A DNA stretch of 64,000 bases, taken from NCBI RefSeq assembly GCF_001039355.2, contig NW_019773814.1, positions 155,838 to 219,837 on the forward strand, given 5' to 3'. The notes beneath the pieces are model-generated. The model was not told where the DNA came from. It made no database searches and was given only the letters and a program-made list of their open reading frames with translations. Every line of letters starts with the position of its first letter. Positions within the stretch are counted from its first letter, which is position 1. This document shows, piece by piece, positions 25,331 to 37,300 of this stretch. The position numbers and the translations under genes are program-made. The stretch is from Lingula anatina. Taxonomy: Eukaryota; Brachiopoda; Lingulata; Lingulida; Lingulidae.

Positions 25331-27177
25331 TTACTTCGATTGCTTGCTTTTTTTTCACTTCTGTGTTGATAACGTTGTTTCGTGTTTGTTTAAAAAGCTT
25401 GGTTTGTCACGCTGTCTGTCCGTCCGTCCGACTGTCTGTCTCTGCATATCAAAGTAAGACAACCACGTGTTTGTGACGAGTCCTGTCTCGTTGGACCATA
25501 CAACCCCTGACCATGCAGAGCTGAAATCACAACACATGACGGTCCAGTCTTATCTTATCTAAAAGCGTGCACCATTTTGATCTAAATAATATCTTTCTAT
25601 ATATATACACACAATCCATATATACAAAGAGCTGTGACTGTTTTGCGCCGAGCGCGCAAACAATTTCAAAATTGAAAATATAAACGCAGTCCGCAATATA
25701 AATGCAATCTTCTCTTTTTGAATCTTATGGAAGTCCATTACATAAATGAAAAATAAATAATGCTAACAAATTCTCTATACTGTTTCGGTATTCACCCCCA
25801 AAACACAGTGTGGCAGACATTTTTTTTAATATCACATGCTAGCACCATGTATCCATGAGTTGCCGTCACGACACTGGTCTTGAAAAGTCTGATCGCCTTA
25901 CGACATTGGAAACTATCCAAAAAAGGTACTACCCTTGGTCCTCACCTGATTCATCAAACGACTGTTCTTACATGATTCGTGCGTGAAAAATTCTGGTATT
26001 AATTTTCTCTTGTAGTTTGGAAGAATGAGAGTAATGAATGTGACGATGATGACAATGGCAACAGTCTTGATAGGCGATAATAATGGCGGTAATAACGATA
26101 GCGATCATGGGCTTTTAATTCGGAGTTGCACAAAAAATGCTCATCTGGGCATGACATGAGTTTTTCAAAGGGACTCTAATAACCAGAAAGCACGAGCTCG
26201 GTATACATTAAACATGCGGCATCATGTAGAACTAGGGCGATCATTACCGAAATACAATGCACGACATTATCGCATTATCAAACATCACAGGGCTGGGCAC
26301 AGTGCCTTTAATTTGTGATCTCCTTTCACCCCTTTAAATCCTATCTTTGAGTTTGCTCCCATATCAGTTTCGGATGATCTGGAAGAACTCACATAATTTG
26401 ATATGCGCAGTGTATGAAAAATATAATAGAAAAAAATAATGCGAGCGTTAAGAGCACTTTGTACAAAAGTCTTTGATTGAATTAATATGTAAAAACAACG
26501 CGTATCCGTAGGTCCTACGTGACCTACAGCGATGTAGGCAGGTTATTACTTTGGAAAACGTGCTCGCTTGAATATCATTATCTGTACAACTATGGTAGTA
26601 ATGCTGTCGGTGACAATCCAGCAGTTTACACAGAAAAATAGGCTAGCTACTCTCTCAGTCACTTTTCTCTTTTTATAACGCCTTGTTGTTAAGGTCTTCA
26701 TTTTTTTTTGTTTTTTATAACAAAAATATAGCTCTTATTCTCGTATGGTATCGCATAGACGAACGGAGTAACAATATGACCCATTGATGGGGCGCTCATT
26801 TAGTTTGCATTGCAAATTTCCCGTATAAAAATAACGTGTAACAACAAGCAACATTAAAGTCTAGTGATGGATCTATAACTAGCACTCACGTTATAACGAT
26901 GGAATGTCATGATGTTGTTGATGTCGAGGAGGGGATCTTATATCGTCCCCATTCCCTTCCTCTGTACTCGGTGGGCAGAGTTCCCGACGGCTTACTATTG
27001 ATCAGAGCAATCCCTATAGCCGTCCGTTTCTTCATTTGTGCAAGGACTTGAGACGATTGCTTGACACTTTTCATAAACACTGACTTGTGGTGGAATGTCA
27101 GTTTTTGAACAAAACAATAAGATATTAATCCACGTTTGAAAGAGTTCATGAAAATAATTCAGATCCCCTTTTTTATT
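25331..27177. other. Region 3' of the bHLH gene
   Basis: No separate gene is supported. The part nearest 27177 is probably the 3' UTR of the minus-strand bHLH gene. An AATAAA on the minus strand (27172-27177) abuts the stop codon, and no other clear canonical hexamer was noticed, so the transcript end is unknown. The minus-strand open frame at 26907-27149 has no motif and is in all likelihood 3' UTR. Confidence 0.5.
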
Positions 27178-27837
27178 TTAGTCTACTAGCTCCTGTAGCA
27201 CTTCAAGGTTGATCGTTTCTTCGGCTGACACCGACAAGCAGTCCTCAATCATGGCGTCTTCATCATCGTCTTCATCTTCCTCCTCATCTTTGAAATCCCT
27301 ATCTTTTAAATCCACAGTTTCATTCATATTCTCCTCGTCCCCATTATTGTTCACCTCCATCTCTCCATAAATGAGTTCTTCCCCTCTTAGTCCACATATC
27401 ACGTTCGTGAGGGCTTTAATGTAGTTCTTGGCTAAGGTCAGTGTCTCGATTTTTGATAGCTTCCGATCGAGTTTGACATGGGGTATGACTTGCCGAAGGC
27501 CTTCAAAAGCGTCATTTAAAGAATGCATTCGCATCCGCTCTCGTTCATTGCTTTCCAAGCGGCGGAGATTGCGCTCGCGGGCATTCGAGCCCTTTTTGCG
27601 CCGTGAAGATTTCTTTGGTGATTTTGATTTCCGGGGTTCGGCGGACTCGTCTGTCGTTGAATTCCCGCTGGAGTCCGTCGGAGAACCTGGCGATTCTCTT
27701 TTGCCGCGCTTGCGCATGGCGTAATCTGTGGCCCTTTCTACTTGTTGCATGTCCCTCAGAAGATTGTTGAGAGCCTCATTCCCGTGGCTTGTATCGAAGT
27801 CGAAAGATGACATCATGGACCGTACCTTGTGTTTCAT
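27178..27837 (-). CDS. BHLHA15: Mist1/Dimmed-type bHLH transcription factor
   Basis: This 219-residue protein is encoded in one uninterrupted exon. The bHLH domain spans about residues 92-148. The basic region reads [14 protein letters not shown], helix 1 has LNDAFEGLR, the loop includes [13 protein letters not shown], and helix 2 reads [14 protein letters not shown]. The [13 protein letters not shown] and [11 protein letters not shown] signatures separate it from NeuroD, Atonal and Olig and place it with vertebrate Mist1 (BHLHA15) and Drosophila Dimmed. In those animals the protein is a nuclear E-box-binding dimer that drives secretory-cell differentiation and scaling of the regulated secretory pathway. 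Residues 66-90 are Ser/Lys/Arg-rich (probable nuclear localisation), and residues 184-200 are an unusually acidic run of Glu/Asp. The ATG at 27837 is preceded three bases upstream by a splice acceptor (minus-strand ...cttctaatttcag ending at 27841). The start therefore sits at the head of the coding exon, and at least one 5' UTR exon must lie to the right. An alternative start at Met8 or Met9 would lose little. No frameshift is seen. Confidence 0.93.
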   Translation of the reverse strand: MKHKVRSMMSSFDFDTSHGNEALNNLLRDMQQVERATDYAMRKRGKRESPGSPTDSSGNSTTDESAEPRKSKSPKKSSRRKKGSNARERNLRRLESNERERMRMHSLNDAFEGLRQVIPHVKLDRKLSKIETLTLAKNYIKALTNVICGLRGEELIYGEMEVNNNGDEENMNETVDLKDRDFKDEEEDEDDDEDAMIEDCLSVSAEETINLEVLQELVD

Positions 27838-27840
27838 TGA

Positions 27841-27862
27841 CTGAAATTAGAAGCAATAGGAA
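27841..27862 (-). other. BHLHA15: Splice acceptor just upstream of the bHLH start codon
   Basis: On the minus strand a pyrimidine-rich tract ends in AG at 27842-27841 and is followed by TCA and then the ATG. This implies a 5' UTR intron. I could not locate the upstream exon or promoter. Confidence 0.7.
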
Positions 27863-30366
27863 AATTGTAAAAACAAAACAAAGCTCGAATGGAAACCTAT
27901 GTCTTCTCAATGGGGAAAAAAGATAAAGATATCCCCTTTGTTTTGTTTGACTGGATTCGAAAACAAAGGTGATGAAAAATGAAAACAAAATCACGCTTGA
28001 AAATGTGGTTGCTTATTAAACATAACGACAAATACTACTTGTATAGAAACGAAAAGTAGGTCAATATACACGCAGTATAATTTGCGCTTCGTGGTCTGTA
28101 TTCTCCGCTACACTGACTTTATTTTGTTCTATTGTTTTCAATAAGTCACTGTAAAAAACAAAAATCCGAAACCCCAGGCCTAACACTATAAGCAGCAAAA
28201 AAATGAAGATATAAGTAATAGTGAAATCGAGAACTGCTTTTCAGCTGATTTTCTGCACTGCAGAAAAAAAACGTGACGACGAAACAGGAATTACGTCTGT
28301 CTCAGGGAAATATACATTCCCAGAGGAAATTTAACCATATTCTCCGTTCAATAAACGAGTTTCTCTATTGTTAGAGAATTATTTTCAGACCAACCTCATT
28401 GATAATGTAATGAAACCACGATTTATGTCACATCATTTTTAGAACCATATTCGAAAAACATTTTATCTCATTTCTTGTCATATAACCCATCGTTCTCTTC
28501 GAATCTACGGCATGTACATATAAATACACTCTCAGCTGTAGTAGTGACAACACGATTTATATGTCTCGACAGCCGACTGAGATACATGGGAAGATATAAA
28601 TAAGTATTTTGTTGGTGGGTCTTTAAGTATTCCTTACTCATGTCTATAAAAACAAAACAACCCCTGTTATCGATGTGCAGCAGATGAAAATAAGAATAGA
28701 TGGGAGGAGCATTTAATGTTGTACAGTGCAGATCGGGGTGGGAAGGGGGGGGGGAGGAGAAGGGGGGGGGAGGGTAAACCAGAGGGAAAGCTCGGGGCTG
28801 TCGACAGTGTTATCGCATAGCGTAACCTATCACCCACGTGCTCTGCAAGCATCATTTATTACACAAATCGATTCGATTTAGCTAAAGACGCTTTAAGCTG
28901 ATACAGGGAACACTCCCCTTAATCCATGACTTGGGACGGCCACGACTTAATTCTACGCCGATTAACTGTTCACACGCCACTGTAAAATCAATCAGGCTCG
29001 CTTTCAATTACCTCCCAGCATATCTATTTTGTGGCCAAGGAATATAATTGACAGACAAAACGCAGTTCATGTCATGAGCCTGCTTGACTAACAGATAACA
29101 GAAAGGGACAATCCTCTTTCCGAGGCCTCTCTATCATATTATCTCGCCGACTGATATGCCTTTGTAAGTGTGTGATTTATAATTAGGATTGATTTTAAGT
29201 GATCTCTCAATGCATCGTCTTTCTCGTGGCTCTTATTAATGAAGATCAGCACATAGTGCTGTGGGTGTCGGAAGAACTAACTTTGTCGGTTGCCCTGGTA
29301 ACGGTGAGGCAAATTCAAAGCAACGGTTTACGCACATAGGCCGGGGACGAGAATGCCGTGTGGCCGGCATCAAAGTCGATCGCCGAGCGTGGGTGATTCG
29401 TCTTCGAAGAAGAAGCCATAAATAATTCTCTGCCCGGAAATTGTTCTTCCCTTCTCACTTAAGTGGCACGATGCTTCTATTTTGGTTGGTGTTTTGGGTG
29501 TTACGTGGTGTTATCGGAAACTACACACACACACACTCACACACATGGCGTCGTTCACACAAAGCGCCAAGCTCCATTCTTACAGGTTTGATCAGGCCCT
29601 CCTCACGCGCGCCTTGGGAGCAACAGGTGCCTGTTCCGCGTTATCGGTCTTCAAACACGCGTGCAATTAGAGAGCTCATCATCGGACTGATATACCCCAA
29701 TATGGCCGCCCGAACAGGTGATTAATTTCACGATTTTCTCACCGTGTACTGTTAACATCAACCACCGAGAACCATTTTCTTTAAATTAACAGATACGTGC
29801 GACATTAGCTTACACGCTATTTTCACTCTGTTCTAAATATTTTCTGCAATACCAGTTTTTTTTTCCTGGGCCCATTAGATAGAGATGAAGCGTTCAAAAA
29901 ACAGACCTTCATTATTTCTACACGGATAGACTGATAAATGTTTGGAGTCTCTATTATTATTGATCCAGTGTGCTGACCTGTCATTGTTTACAGAGCACTG
30001 CGCATCCTGCATTAAATATTACTCAAATCTCTCGACCGAATGAACATCATGAGTCTTAGTGTTAAAATATTACATCAATCGTTCATGCTGAGGCGCTCTA
30101 GATAATATGCATGGGCATATAATTGTGTATGTATCTAATAGCATACATAAAAATAAATGCATCGACATAGTGCACTAATGCTGGCGACTAACGAGAATCT
30201 ATTATGCCAGTTTATTGTGTATATCAGTATTAACCTTACTACTATTTCTGACACTGGTAGATTCATTTCATAGTTAAGTAACCCTGTAGATGACAGTTAC
30301 ATCATTAACGACGAGAAGGAAAATAGGGAGAAAAGTGGAAGAGACAGGGGAGTGGGAGGGAGAGAA

Positions 30367-30385
30367 TTCGCGCGCGTGCACGTGC

Positions 30386-30459
<74 letters not shown>
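30367..30459 (+). repeat. Compound GC/TG/AG microsatellite
   Basis: A CGCGCG and GTGCACGTGC start leads into TG repeats and then AG repeats. The open frame across it translates to a Cys/Val and Arg/Glu run and is not a gene. Confidence 0.95.
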
Positions 30460-30463
<4 letters not shown>

Positions 30464-32878
30464 AAAAGTGGCTACAAGGTTCAAGACTTGCCTCTGACAG
30501 CCGGCGTTTTACACTCTATCAGTAGCAATGAATGCTTATCACTAACATCACTCACGATGATAAAGATAGCATTAGAATGACAACTAAAGCTGCTCTGTAT
30601 TTGCATGATGAGGTTGCCTATCGTGCCTGCAGCATAGCCGATTTCTACCTTCATCCTGTAAACGATTCATTATCATTCACAACTCAGACGCACGCCGGCA
30701 ATATAAAACAATGTCTCGATCATAAACTCCCTGAATTATCCTACTTAACCTGCCTCGGACAACGCGCTGGGATGGGTAAAAGAAGTTATATTAATTTAAA
30801 AGCTATAGCCTTAGTGTAAATGCGAATATGAATTATTATCTCTGAGGCGGAGATGCCGATCAAAGTGGCCATACCATCAAAAACCTTCTTGTCCTTCCAT
30901 GAGCCAGGGGGAAGGGGTCAGGCCAGGGTTTATCCCATCATATACATACCCACTGGCATCGCCTCGAATCGCTATTAGTACCAGAAAAAACTATTTTCAA
31001 AGGAAACCCGATGTAACAATTCTATATCTCAGGCAGAGCACACTAAGGCTACCTGGAGTAGGGGTCGCTGGCGAGTTATAATAAAAGACACACAACCCAA
31101 TCACTTCCCATAAAAGCAACGATAAGACTTACGTGTTTCAGCTGAATGTACTTTAAATATTCAGCCTGAACCAAACACTTGGAATCAGGCCGATCAAACC
31201 CACGCCTTGTTTGAACAGTAACCCGACAGCTGGAAGGACTATGCGGTGGCCGAACTAATACCGACAGCGTGAACAGCTGATCGTTTTCAACACGTCGACT
31301 CCAGGTAAAAAATAGATTCTCTCCTGTAATAAATAGATCGCCCCATACAGAATGCTGCTGCAGCTCTCCTTATTCAACCCGCAGTATGTTGCCCCTACCA
31401 ATCCATGCTGATAATACCTGATAATTCATTTGCTTGTCGTCAAACAGACCAGCAGGAGGCGATTGTTTTTCTAGCAGTGAAAGCGGTAATGCCCCCGCTG
31501 GGGAAAATCACATACCTGATTTTTTTAGCTTTCTCTCTGTATACATCCACTGCCACCGTGATAAGGTGAATTTTATATAGAGCTATAAAATAGTGGAGAC
31601 TCCAAGCTCTAGCACACGTCAGTCCGTCAGACAAAAACTGGTGAACATTCTCCGTGGCAGCAGTGTTATTATTATCGCCGTGTTCGTGGGCCGTGGTTTA
31701 CAAAATGGGAAGTCGACGCCAGAATACCCACATGTGCTCCAGCGTAATTATGTGTCGTGTTTCGACCACGTTCGGGCAGCACGAACCAATCGCATCCTCC
31801 ACACAAGTCGACGTCACCCGCGTCAACCAATTACCGATGAGTAGCAGTCCATTGACAAAGTAGAATGTCACTTTCGTTGCTAATTTACTCCGGTGTGCCG
31901 AGAGATGCTTGATTGACGCAACCGAGCAAATTTACTGGAAATATCGGAAAATGCTTAGCCTACGTAGGGAGACAGTTGAATTGCGCATGGAACGACCCAA
32001 TCTATCTGTCTGTCGCCTCTTTTCTGATAATGTGATACTGGTTATTTCTCGTTTTTGTAAATGATTAGAGATTTATGTACTGAATGATTCGGGAGATCGA
32101 TAGACATTAATAATTCATCCTTCGCCTACTTAACGTCCACACATTCATTCAATTATCCCAAACGACTACAAGGGCAGGTGATAAATCTCTATCTAAAATT
32201 GGTAATGTTAGACTCTCAGAGATTCTCCGTCGTTTGCAGGTGTTTACATATTTCAGGAGCTGTCCCTGCGCTAAATCAAAGACTTCACAAATAAAATCTC
32301 GCTCAATACAAATTGCGGAAAGTGGGAAGCCCTTATACTGATGAACAAACATTTTCTGTTCTAATATCGATCGATTGGATAGAAATAATTAATTCCCTCG
32401 GCTTGACCCGTCGTCCGCGTTACGCTTTAATATCCACATTGGATAAATTTCACCGATAGCGTGTAGGTAAATATAACTAGCGTGGGTTTTTAGACTCAAA
32501 GGGAATAGTGGCCGGCTTGGTTTTTTCCTTTTATTTTCCCCTAAGAGTGAAACGCGAACGGGTGAGACACACGGACAGAAAATGGTTACGGCCGGTGGCC
32601 TTGGTTTTAGAGATGACGTTAAATGAGAAAATTATAATTAATTAGAATAGCGGCAAAATTGCCTGAAGATTATCAGTGATGTGATCTTTTGAAATTGTCC
32701 TGCCATTTATACACAGTGATAATACGGTACGGTCGCTTTCATGTCATTTATATTCCATTTATGCAGAGTAATATTTCAGTGAAGCAATTTCCTTCGCTCT
32801 CTATTACAGCCAATTACTACATGCCTACAAGGAACATAAGTGCCACCTATCGTATATCAGTCCATATAAAAACAAGGA

Positions 32879-33130
32879 GGCGCCGGTGTCACAAAAAAAA
32901 CTTAAAGCCAAAAATTGGTTTAAACTTTTAGACCAAAATTTTAGCTTACTTTCAACCCAGATAAATAAGTTATAGTTCACTCACTACGTATATAAAATAT
33001 TATGCCTGGTTTATAACACTAAAAATCACTATTTTTAGACCAATGGTTACCCTATTTTGGTGCATACTGTAGATTTAGACTTTTATATTTTTTCTAAAAG
33101 ATAGGACCACCTTTCGATCTAAAATTCCCA
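32879..33130 (+). mobile_element. Dispersed repeat, family D, copy 1
   Basis: Starts GGCGCCGGTGTCACAAAA and continues with blocks GGTTTAAACTTTTAGACC, TTACTTTCAACCCAGATAAA and AGTTCACT. These align in order with 33968-34140 (GGTTGAAACTCCTAGACC, CTACTTCGAAACTAGATAAA, AGTCCACT). It is noncoding. The right end is approximate. Confidence 0.55.
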
Positions 33131-33311
33131 CGTAAAACCAGAGCTAGGCACTTTGTTTCTTAGCAACTGAGTCAATGGCAGAGCGGGGAGGACAGAATTA
33201 AATTCGTCAGCGGGTCAAGCTTTAAGGTTAAATCTGCAGTTTTCGGGTTATCATAACCTCTCTCCCTCACTTTATCTATCTTGGCTTTCTTTTCTCTGCC
33301 TCCTTCACATG

Positions 33312-33317
<6 letters not shown>

Positions 33318-33371
<54 letters not shown>

Positions 33372-33380
33372 AAAGTTGCA

Positions 33381-33420
<40 letters not shown>

Positions 33421-33429
33421 AAAGTTGCA

Positions 33430-33485
<56 letters not shown>

Positions 33486-33486
33486 G
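33318..33486 (+). repeat. CT/CA microsatellite array with 49-bp tandem period
   Basis: Long CT runs are interrupted twice by TTTGAAAGTTGCAGTT (33368 and 33417, exactly 49 bp apart), followed by CA repeats. The array thus contains a tandem duplication of flank plus CT run. All open frames here (polySL, polyER) are repeat translations. Confidence 0.95.
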
Positions 33487-33967
33487 CACAATCAACTCTC
33501 ACCCACATACACATTGTATTTGGAACGAACCGTTGTCATCAAGATATACAAGCATTTATACGGAAACGTTGGTTCCCTCTCACCCAGCATACTATACCAG
33601 ATTGTCCTTACCACGAGTACCTATCTCTTACTTCCCCATGCGTAACAGCATCATTTCGGACCTACTTTTAACAGTTAATTGGCAGGTATCGGACAGCTTC
33701 TTGAAATGTCGCTTTACAAGCTTCAATTAAGGTATCACTGGCATGTCTAGCTACCCGTGACCGTCGTGACTTGCTTTGGGCAATAACAATTACAATGACG
33801 GGAATCTTGGGCCCACACATTATTCTATATGTACATATACAAAAAAAGCAGGTATTGAGTTTTTTTTTCTGTCGATTTTACCTCTTTTTCTATTTATATT
33901 ACGAAAAAGGCTTGTCTAGGGTAAGTCAGGAAGTGCAGGTATCAGAAATATAACAAGAGGCACATCA

Positions 33968-34140
33968 GGGGCCGGTTTCACGGCACACTTTAGACTGACA
34001 GTTGGTTGAAACTCCTAGACCAACATTTGAGGTCTACTTCGAAACTAGATAAACCAGTACCAGTCCACTTGCGCATATTTATTTTAAAAAATGGCTAATG
34101 TTCTAAACCAATACCTACTCGAATTCAGTGGCCTAATTCG
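33968..34140 (+). mobile_element. Dispersed repeat, family D, copy 2
   Basis: Starts GGGCCGGTTTCACGGC and shares ordered blocks with 32879 onward. It is immediately followed (about 14 bp) by a family A element, so two repeat families sit side by side, as at 4272-4664. The right boundary is approximate. Confidence 0.55.
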
Positions 34141-34153
34141 GATTTACGCTGAC

Positions 34154-34381
34154 GGGCCCATTCCCAAAGAAACTATCGCGCTAGGTGTATCGATCCAGCT
34201 CCGCAGGGTCACTCACTGAATGCAATCAGCTTTACTTCTCTTGTTTCTAACGTACTCGTATAATATTATAAGGTTTTCTGTATTCTACTCAATACTCAGC
34301 GCCAGGAGGAGGCGTGCTAATCTGTTCATCTTATTGCATTCAGCTAGGGTCCCCCCGGAGTTGTGATGAAAAACCGGTCCC
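34154..34381. mobile_element. Foldback/MITE-like element, family A, copy 3 (damaged right arm)
   Basis: The left arm is well kept: GGGCCCATTCCCAAAGAAAC..., ATCGATCCAGCTCCGCAGGG and CTCACTGAATGCAATCAG. The right arm starts TTGCATTCAGCTAGGGTCCCC but loses similarity after GGAGTTG, so the terminal 40-50 nt are replaced or deleted. It is noncoding. Confidence 0.65.
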
Positions 34382-37300
34382 AGATAGGCTAGCTTGACAA
34401 GGCAAGCGTGTCATGCCAGGATAACAAGTGGGTATGGAAAGTGGTAGATACAATAGGGGCGTTCGCTTCAGGAAATTGACCATGGTTGTAACACTGAGGC
34501 TTGATGGTTGGTTGTTCATGTGTATATTATGTGTGTTTTGTGCCTTATAATGATGCGTGTTGCAGAAAATGACAAGCATATTTCTCATTTCAGATGACCA
34601 TTTGTAACATGCCTTGCCTTGTTGAATCCACCCCGTCGTTAATCTCTGAGGATAGTTGACAAAAAGGGTGATATGAGGCCGACAGGAACCGCGCATTCAG
34701 CACAGTCGAACTGATGCGTATGGCCTCATTTGGTTCAACCTGTCACTTGAAACTCAGCATAGTCCCAGAATTACTTGGCCACTTGTACTGGGAACTGCAG
34801 AGGTGTGCTGATAATAGAGATGAGCTCCAGGAGACCTCTGAACTCAGGGTGCTACTGGCTCGGTGACAGCCACAATAAATCGAGACCGGAATAAACAGAA
34901 AAATTGTAGCTCTTAAAATTAGACCTTGTAATTGTCGTGGGAAAAGTCGTGCATGGTATAACAATCAAAATAAAGCATCAGCCTACGCCTGGTTTATGCA
35001 GTAGCCGCCCACTTCACATATCCTTAACACGCCCACCCACCCTCTTTCTCTCTCTTCCCCCCCCCCCCCCTCCCCCAACACTCCGCCCAACTACTTTGGA
35101 TGTTGGTCGTTTTTTTTAAAATCTGACGTTTTTGTCTTAGTTTGTTACGAGTATCCTCACTGTGTTCCGTGTCGCTTTGCCTCTCCCACGTACATGTTAA
35201 TTTCGGCTTGCACTCTTTTGATCATATCATCCTTTGCAAATACTTGTAACAATCCAGTAGATGTTTTTGTAAGCGAAATAAAGGTCGCAGTTTGTCCCTC
35301 TTGACACGGGTGTAAGACCTTTATACAAGATAAGCAGTCCGGGGCAAATAATTGCACCCGGCGACAGTCACATCTATGTAAATATCTATATAATACTAGA
35401 GGATAAGGTTAGGAGCGTTTGAATGGACACCAAATAGTCGGTGCTGTTGTGGTGACTTGGCAAGTATATGTGGACTTACCCCAGCGATTTTGGCTTAATT
35501 CTTTCACGATTTGGAAATACACACCGCTTGGTTATTGTCTTTTACCATGCCAAATGCGACAGCCTGATTCGTAGTGTACTTCCATGTACGTTGTGTATAA
35601 GGATACAGCATACCAGGATGTAAGCATACATCCAGGACGCGTTCAAGGGGACCGAAATGTTGTTTTTGTTGTTGTTTTCCCTTCAAGAACCATTAATTGT
35701 GAAAAGGAAACGCATCATTGATGCCTTATTAATGTCGTTAAATACGCAACTTTTTTGAGAATATATTTTTCTTTATTGGTAATTACAGCGTCGAAAGTGA
35801 TTTTTTTCTTTGGAAAACTGTGTTGGTTTTCTTCTCTTACAACCCTGTTTCTTCCCGCCCAATCTACGCCCCAAATGGAACCCTCGGGACCCTTTCTCTC
35901 CTTCCTCCCACACTGCAAGAACAACGTCAACAAAAATGCCGCTCATTTAGAATAATCGTCAGTCGTTATTGTGATATGATGCTATAATAACGTCAATCTC
36001 GGTAATATCATAACTCCCTCAAGTAATACAAGCGGCCAATGAACATTATTCCAATATTGTATCGCTAATGACACTTGGCTTTCAGAATAATATCACCATA
36101 ATGTGATCTTTCACGTCCGCGTCCGGAGGTGACTTTTGGGACAATGGCCTTTGCTTGGTGGATTTTGCTTTTAGATTACGCACACGCCTGCCCACCTTCC
36201 AAACACACAAACGCATTTACGTGTAGGAAAAACAAACATTTTCACACCACAGTATGTAAATGACAAGACTACCAGCATATTTGCTTTTCATTGAAAAAAC
36301 CGCCTGCCAACCAGACAATACTGTGTTACATGTTGAACACTGCGCTTTCAAGATGGAACTGCTAAATTTCATACGGAGTTCATACAGTGGCGTTTTTAAG
36401 GCGTAATGATATGTAACGGTTAGGATTATCTTTTTATCCTTAAGTACTAGAAAGAAAATGACTTCTGACATGCGACCATCAAATTAGGACTATAGGCATT
36501 TGACAAGTGGTTCTAAAATGCTAATATCGGCTTGAATATTGAATATCATGCATAGTCTGCCTATGGATGGAACGGTTCAAAATCTACACAAAAGAAAAAC
36601 CATCAGAACTTGTGTTTCTATTTATAAAAAAAATGAACAAAATGTAGAACCACCCCTTTTTATAAACAAGTTTCAAATATTTTCAAATATACTCCCATGT
36701 TTCTGGTTACGCATGTCAACCAATGCTCACATCTCTACTGTATGCCGTGAAGTGACATGCTCACCTGACAACTTCAACAGTTTTTCCAATCAAAGCCTTA
36801 CCGTATCTTTTCCAAGAACGACCAGCAGTTGCTCTGTTAATATTACAAGGTTAATATTGCGCTGTTCATTGAATCTTGAAGTGCATTTTGACACAACTAG
36901 TTAAAGTGCTTTCCGCTTCTACAGCCACTTTGCGTCTTCACGCTCTGCAGCCACGTGGCTAGAAACCAAGATAGTTTATTTACATCGTTCACGTCAAGAA
37001 GTTCCGTGTACGTCACTGTGGAGCATATTTCATGGCTCAGTACTGGGGACTTAGATATTTAGCTCTCACGTCGCGGCAACAATAGCCTACAAGCTTTCAA
37101 CGAAGCGTATGGAACTGACGGAAATTGCGCTTGAGAATCTTTTCACTTGATTGATGTACAAACAGAAGACAAAGACTCGCAGATTGCAGGTTATTTGGCT
37201 TTTCGGGATATTGTAGGGTTTTTATCTTGATGGGCTGTTAGAGAGAATCCACCAAGCTTCTCATGTTAAAGCGGTGTTCGTGTCTATAACGGTCTCGCTT

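Larger units (their letters stand above)
27863..33300. other. 5' side of the bHLH gene; noncoding or unrecognised
   Basis: This stretch should contain the 5' UTR exon and control region of the minus-strand bHLH gene, but I cannot point to the promoter. About 28860-29290 is a less repetitive stretch with homeodomain-like TAAT/ATTA cores and could be regulatory, without proof. Poly-G runs lie at 28745-28771 and a TG/AG compound microsatellite at 30367-30459. A 95-codon open frame at 30532-30819 has no recognisable motif. A family D repeat copy starts near 32879. Confidence 0.5.

Noticed and set aside
26907-27149. 80-codon frame just downstream of the bHLH stop, same strand
   Set aside because: Most likely 3' UTR; no motif and no independent start or splice context.
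27428-27724. 98-codon plus-strand frame rich in Arg and Ser
   Set aside because: Antisense shadow of the bHLH coding region, which has clear homology on the minus strand.
30532-30819. 95-codon plus-strand frame downstream of a TG/AG microsatellite
   Set aside because: No recognised family, signal peptide or splice sites, so not called as a gene. It would need transcript support.
33276-33730. Five overlapping open frames on both strands (poly Ser-Leu, poly Arg-Glu)
   Set aside because: Caused entirely by the CT/CA microsatellite array.
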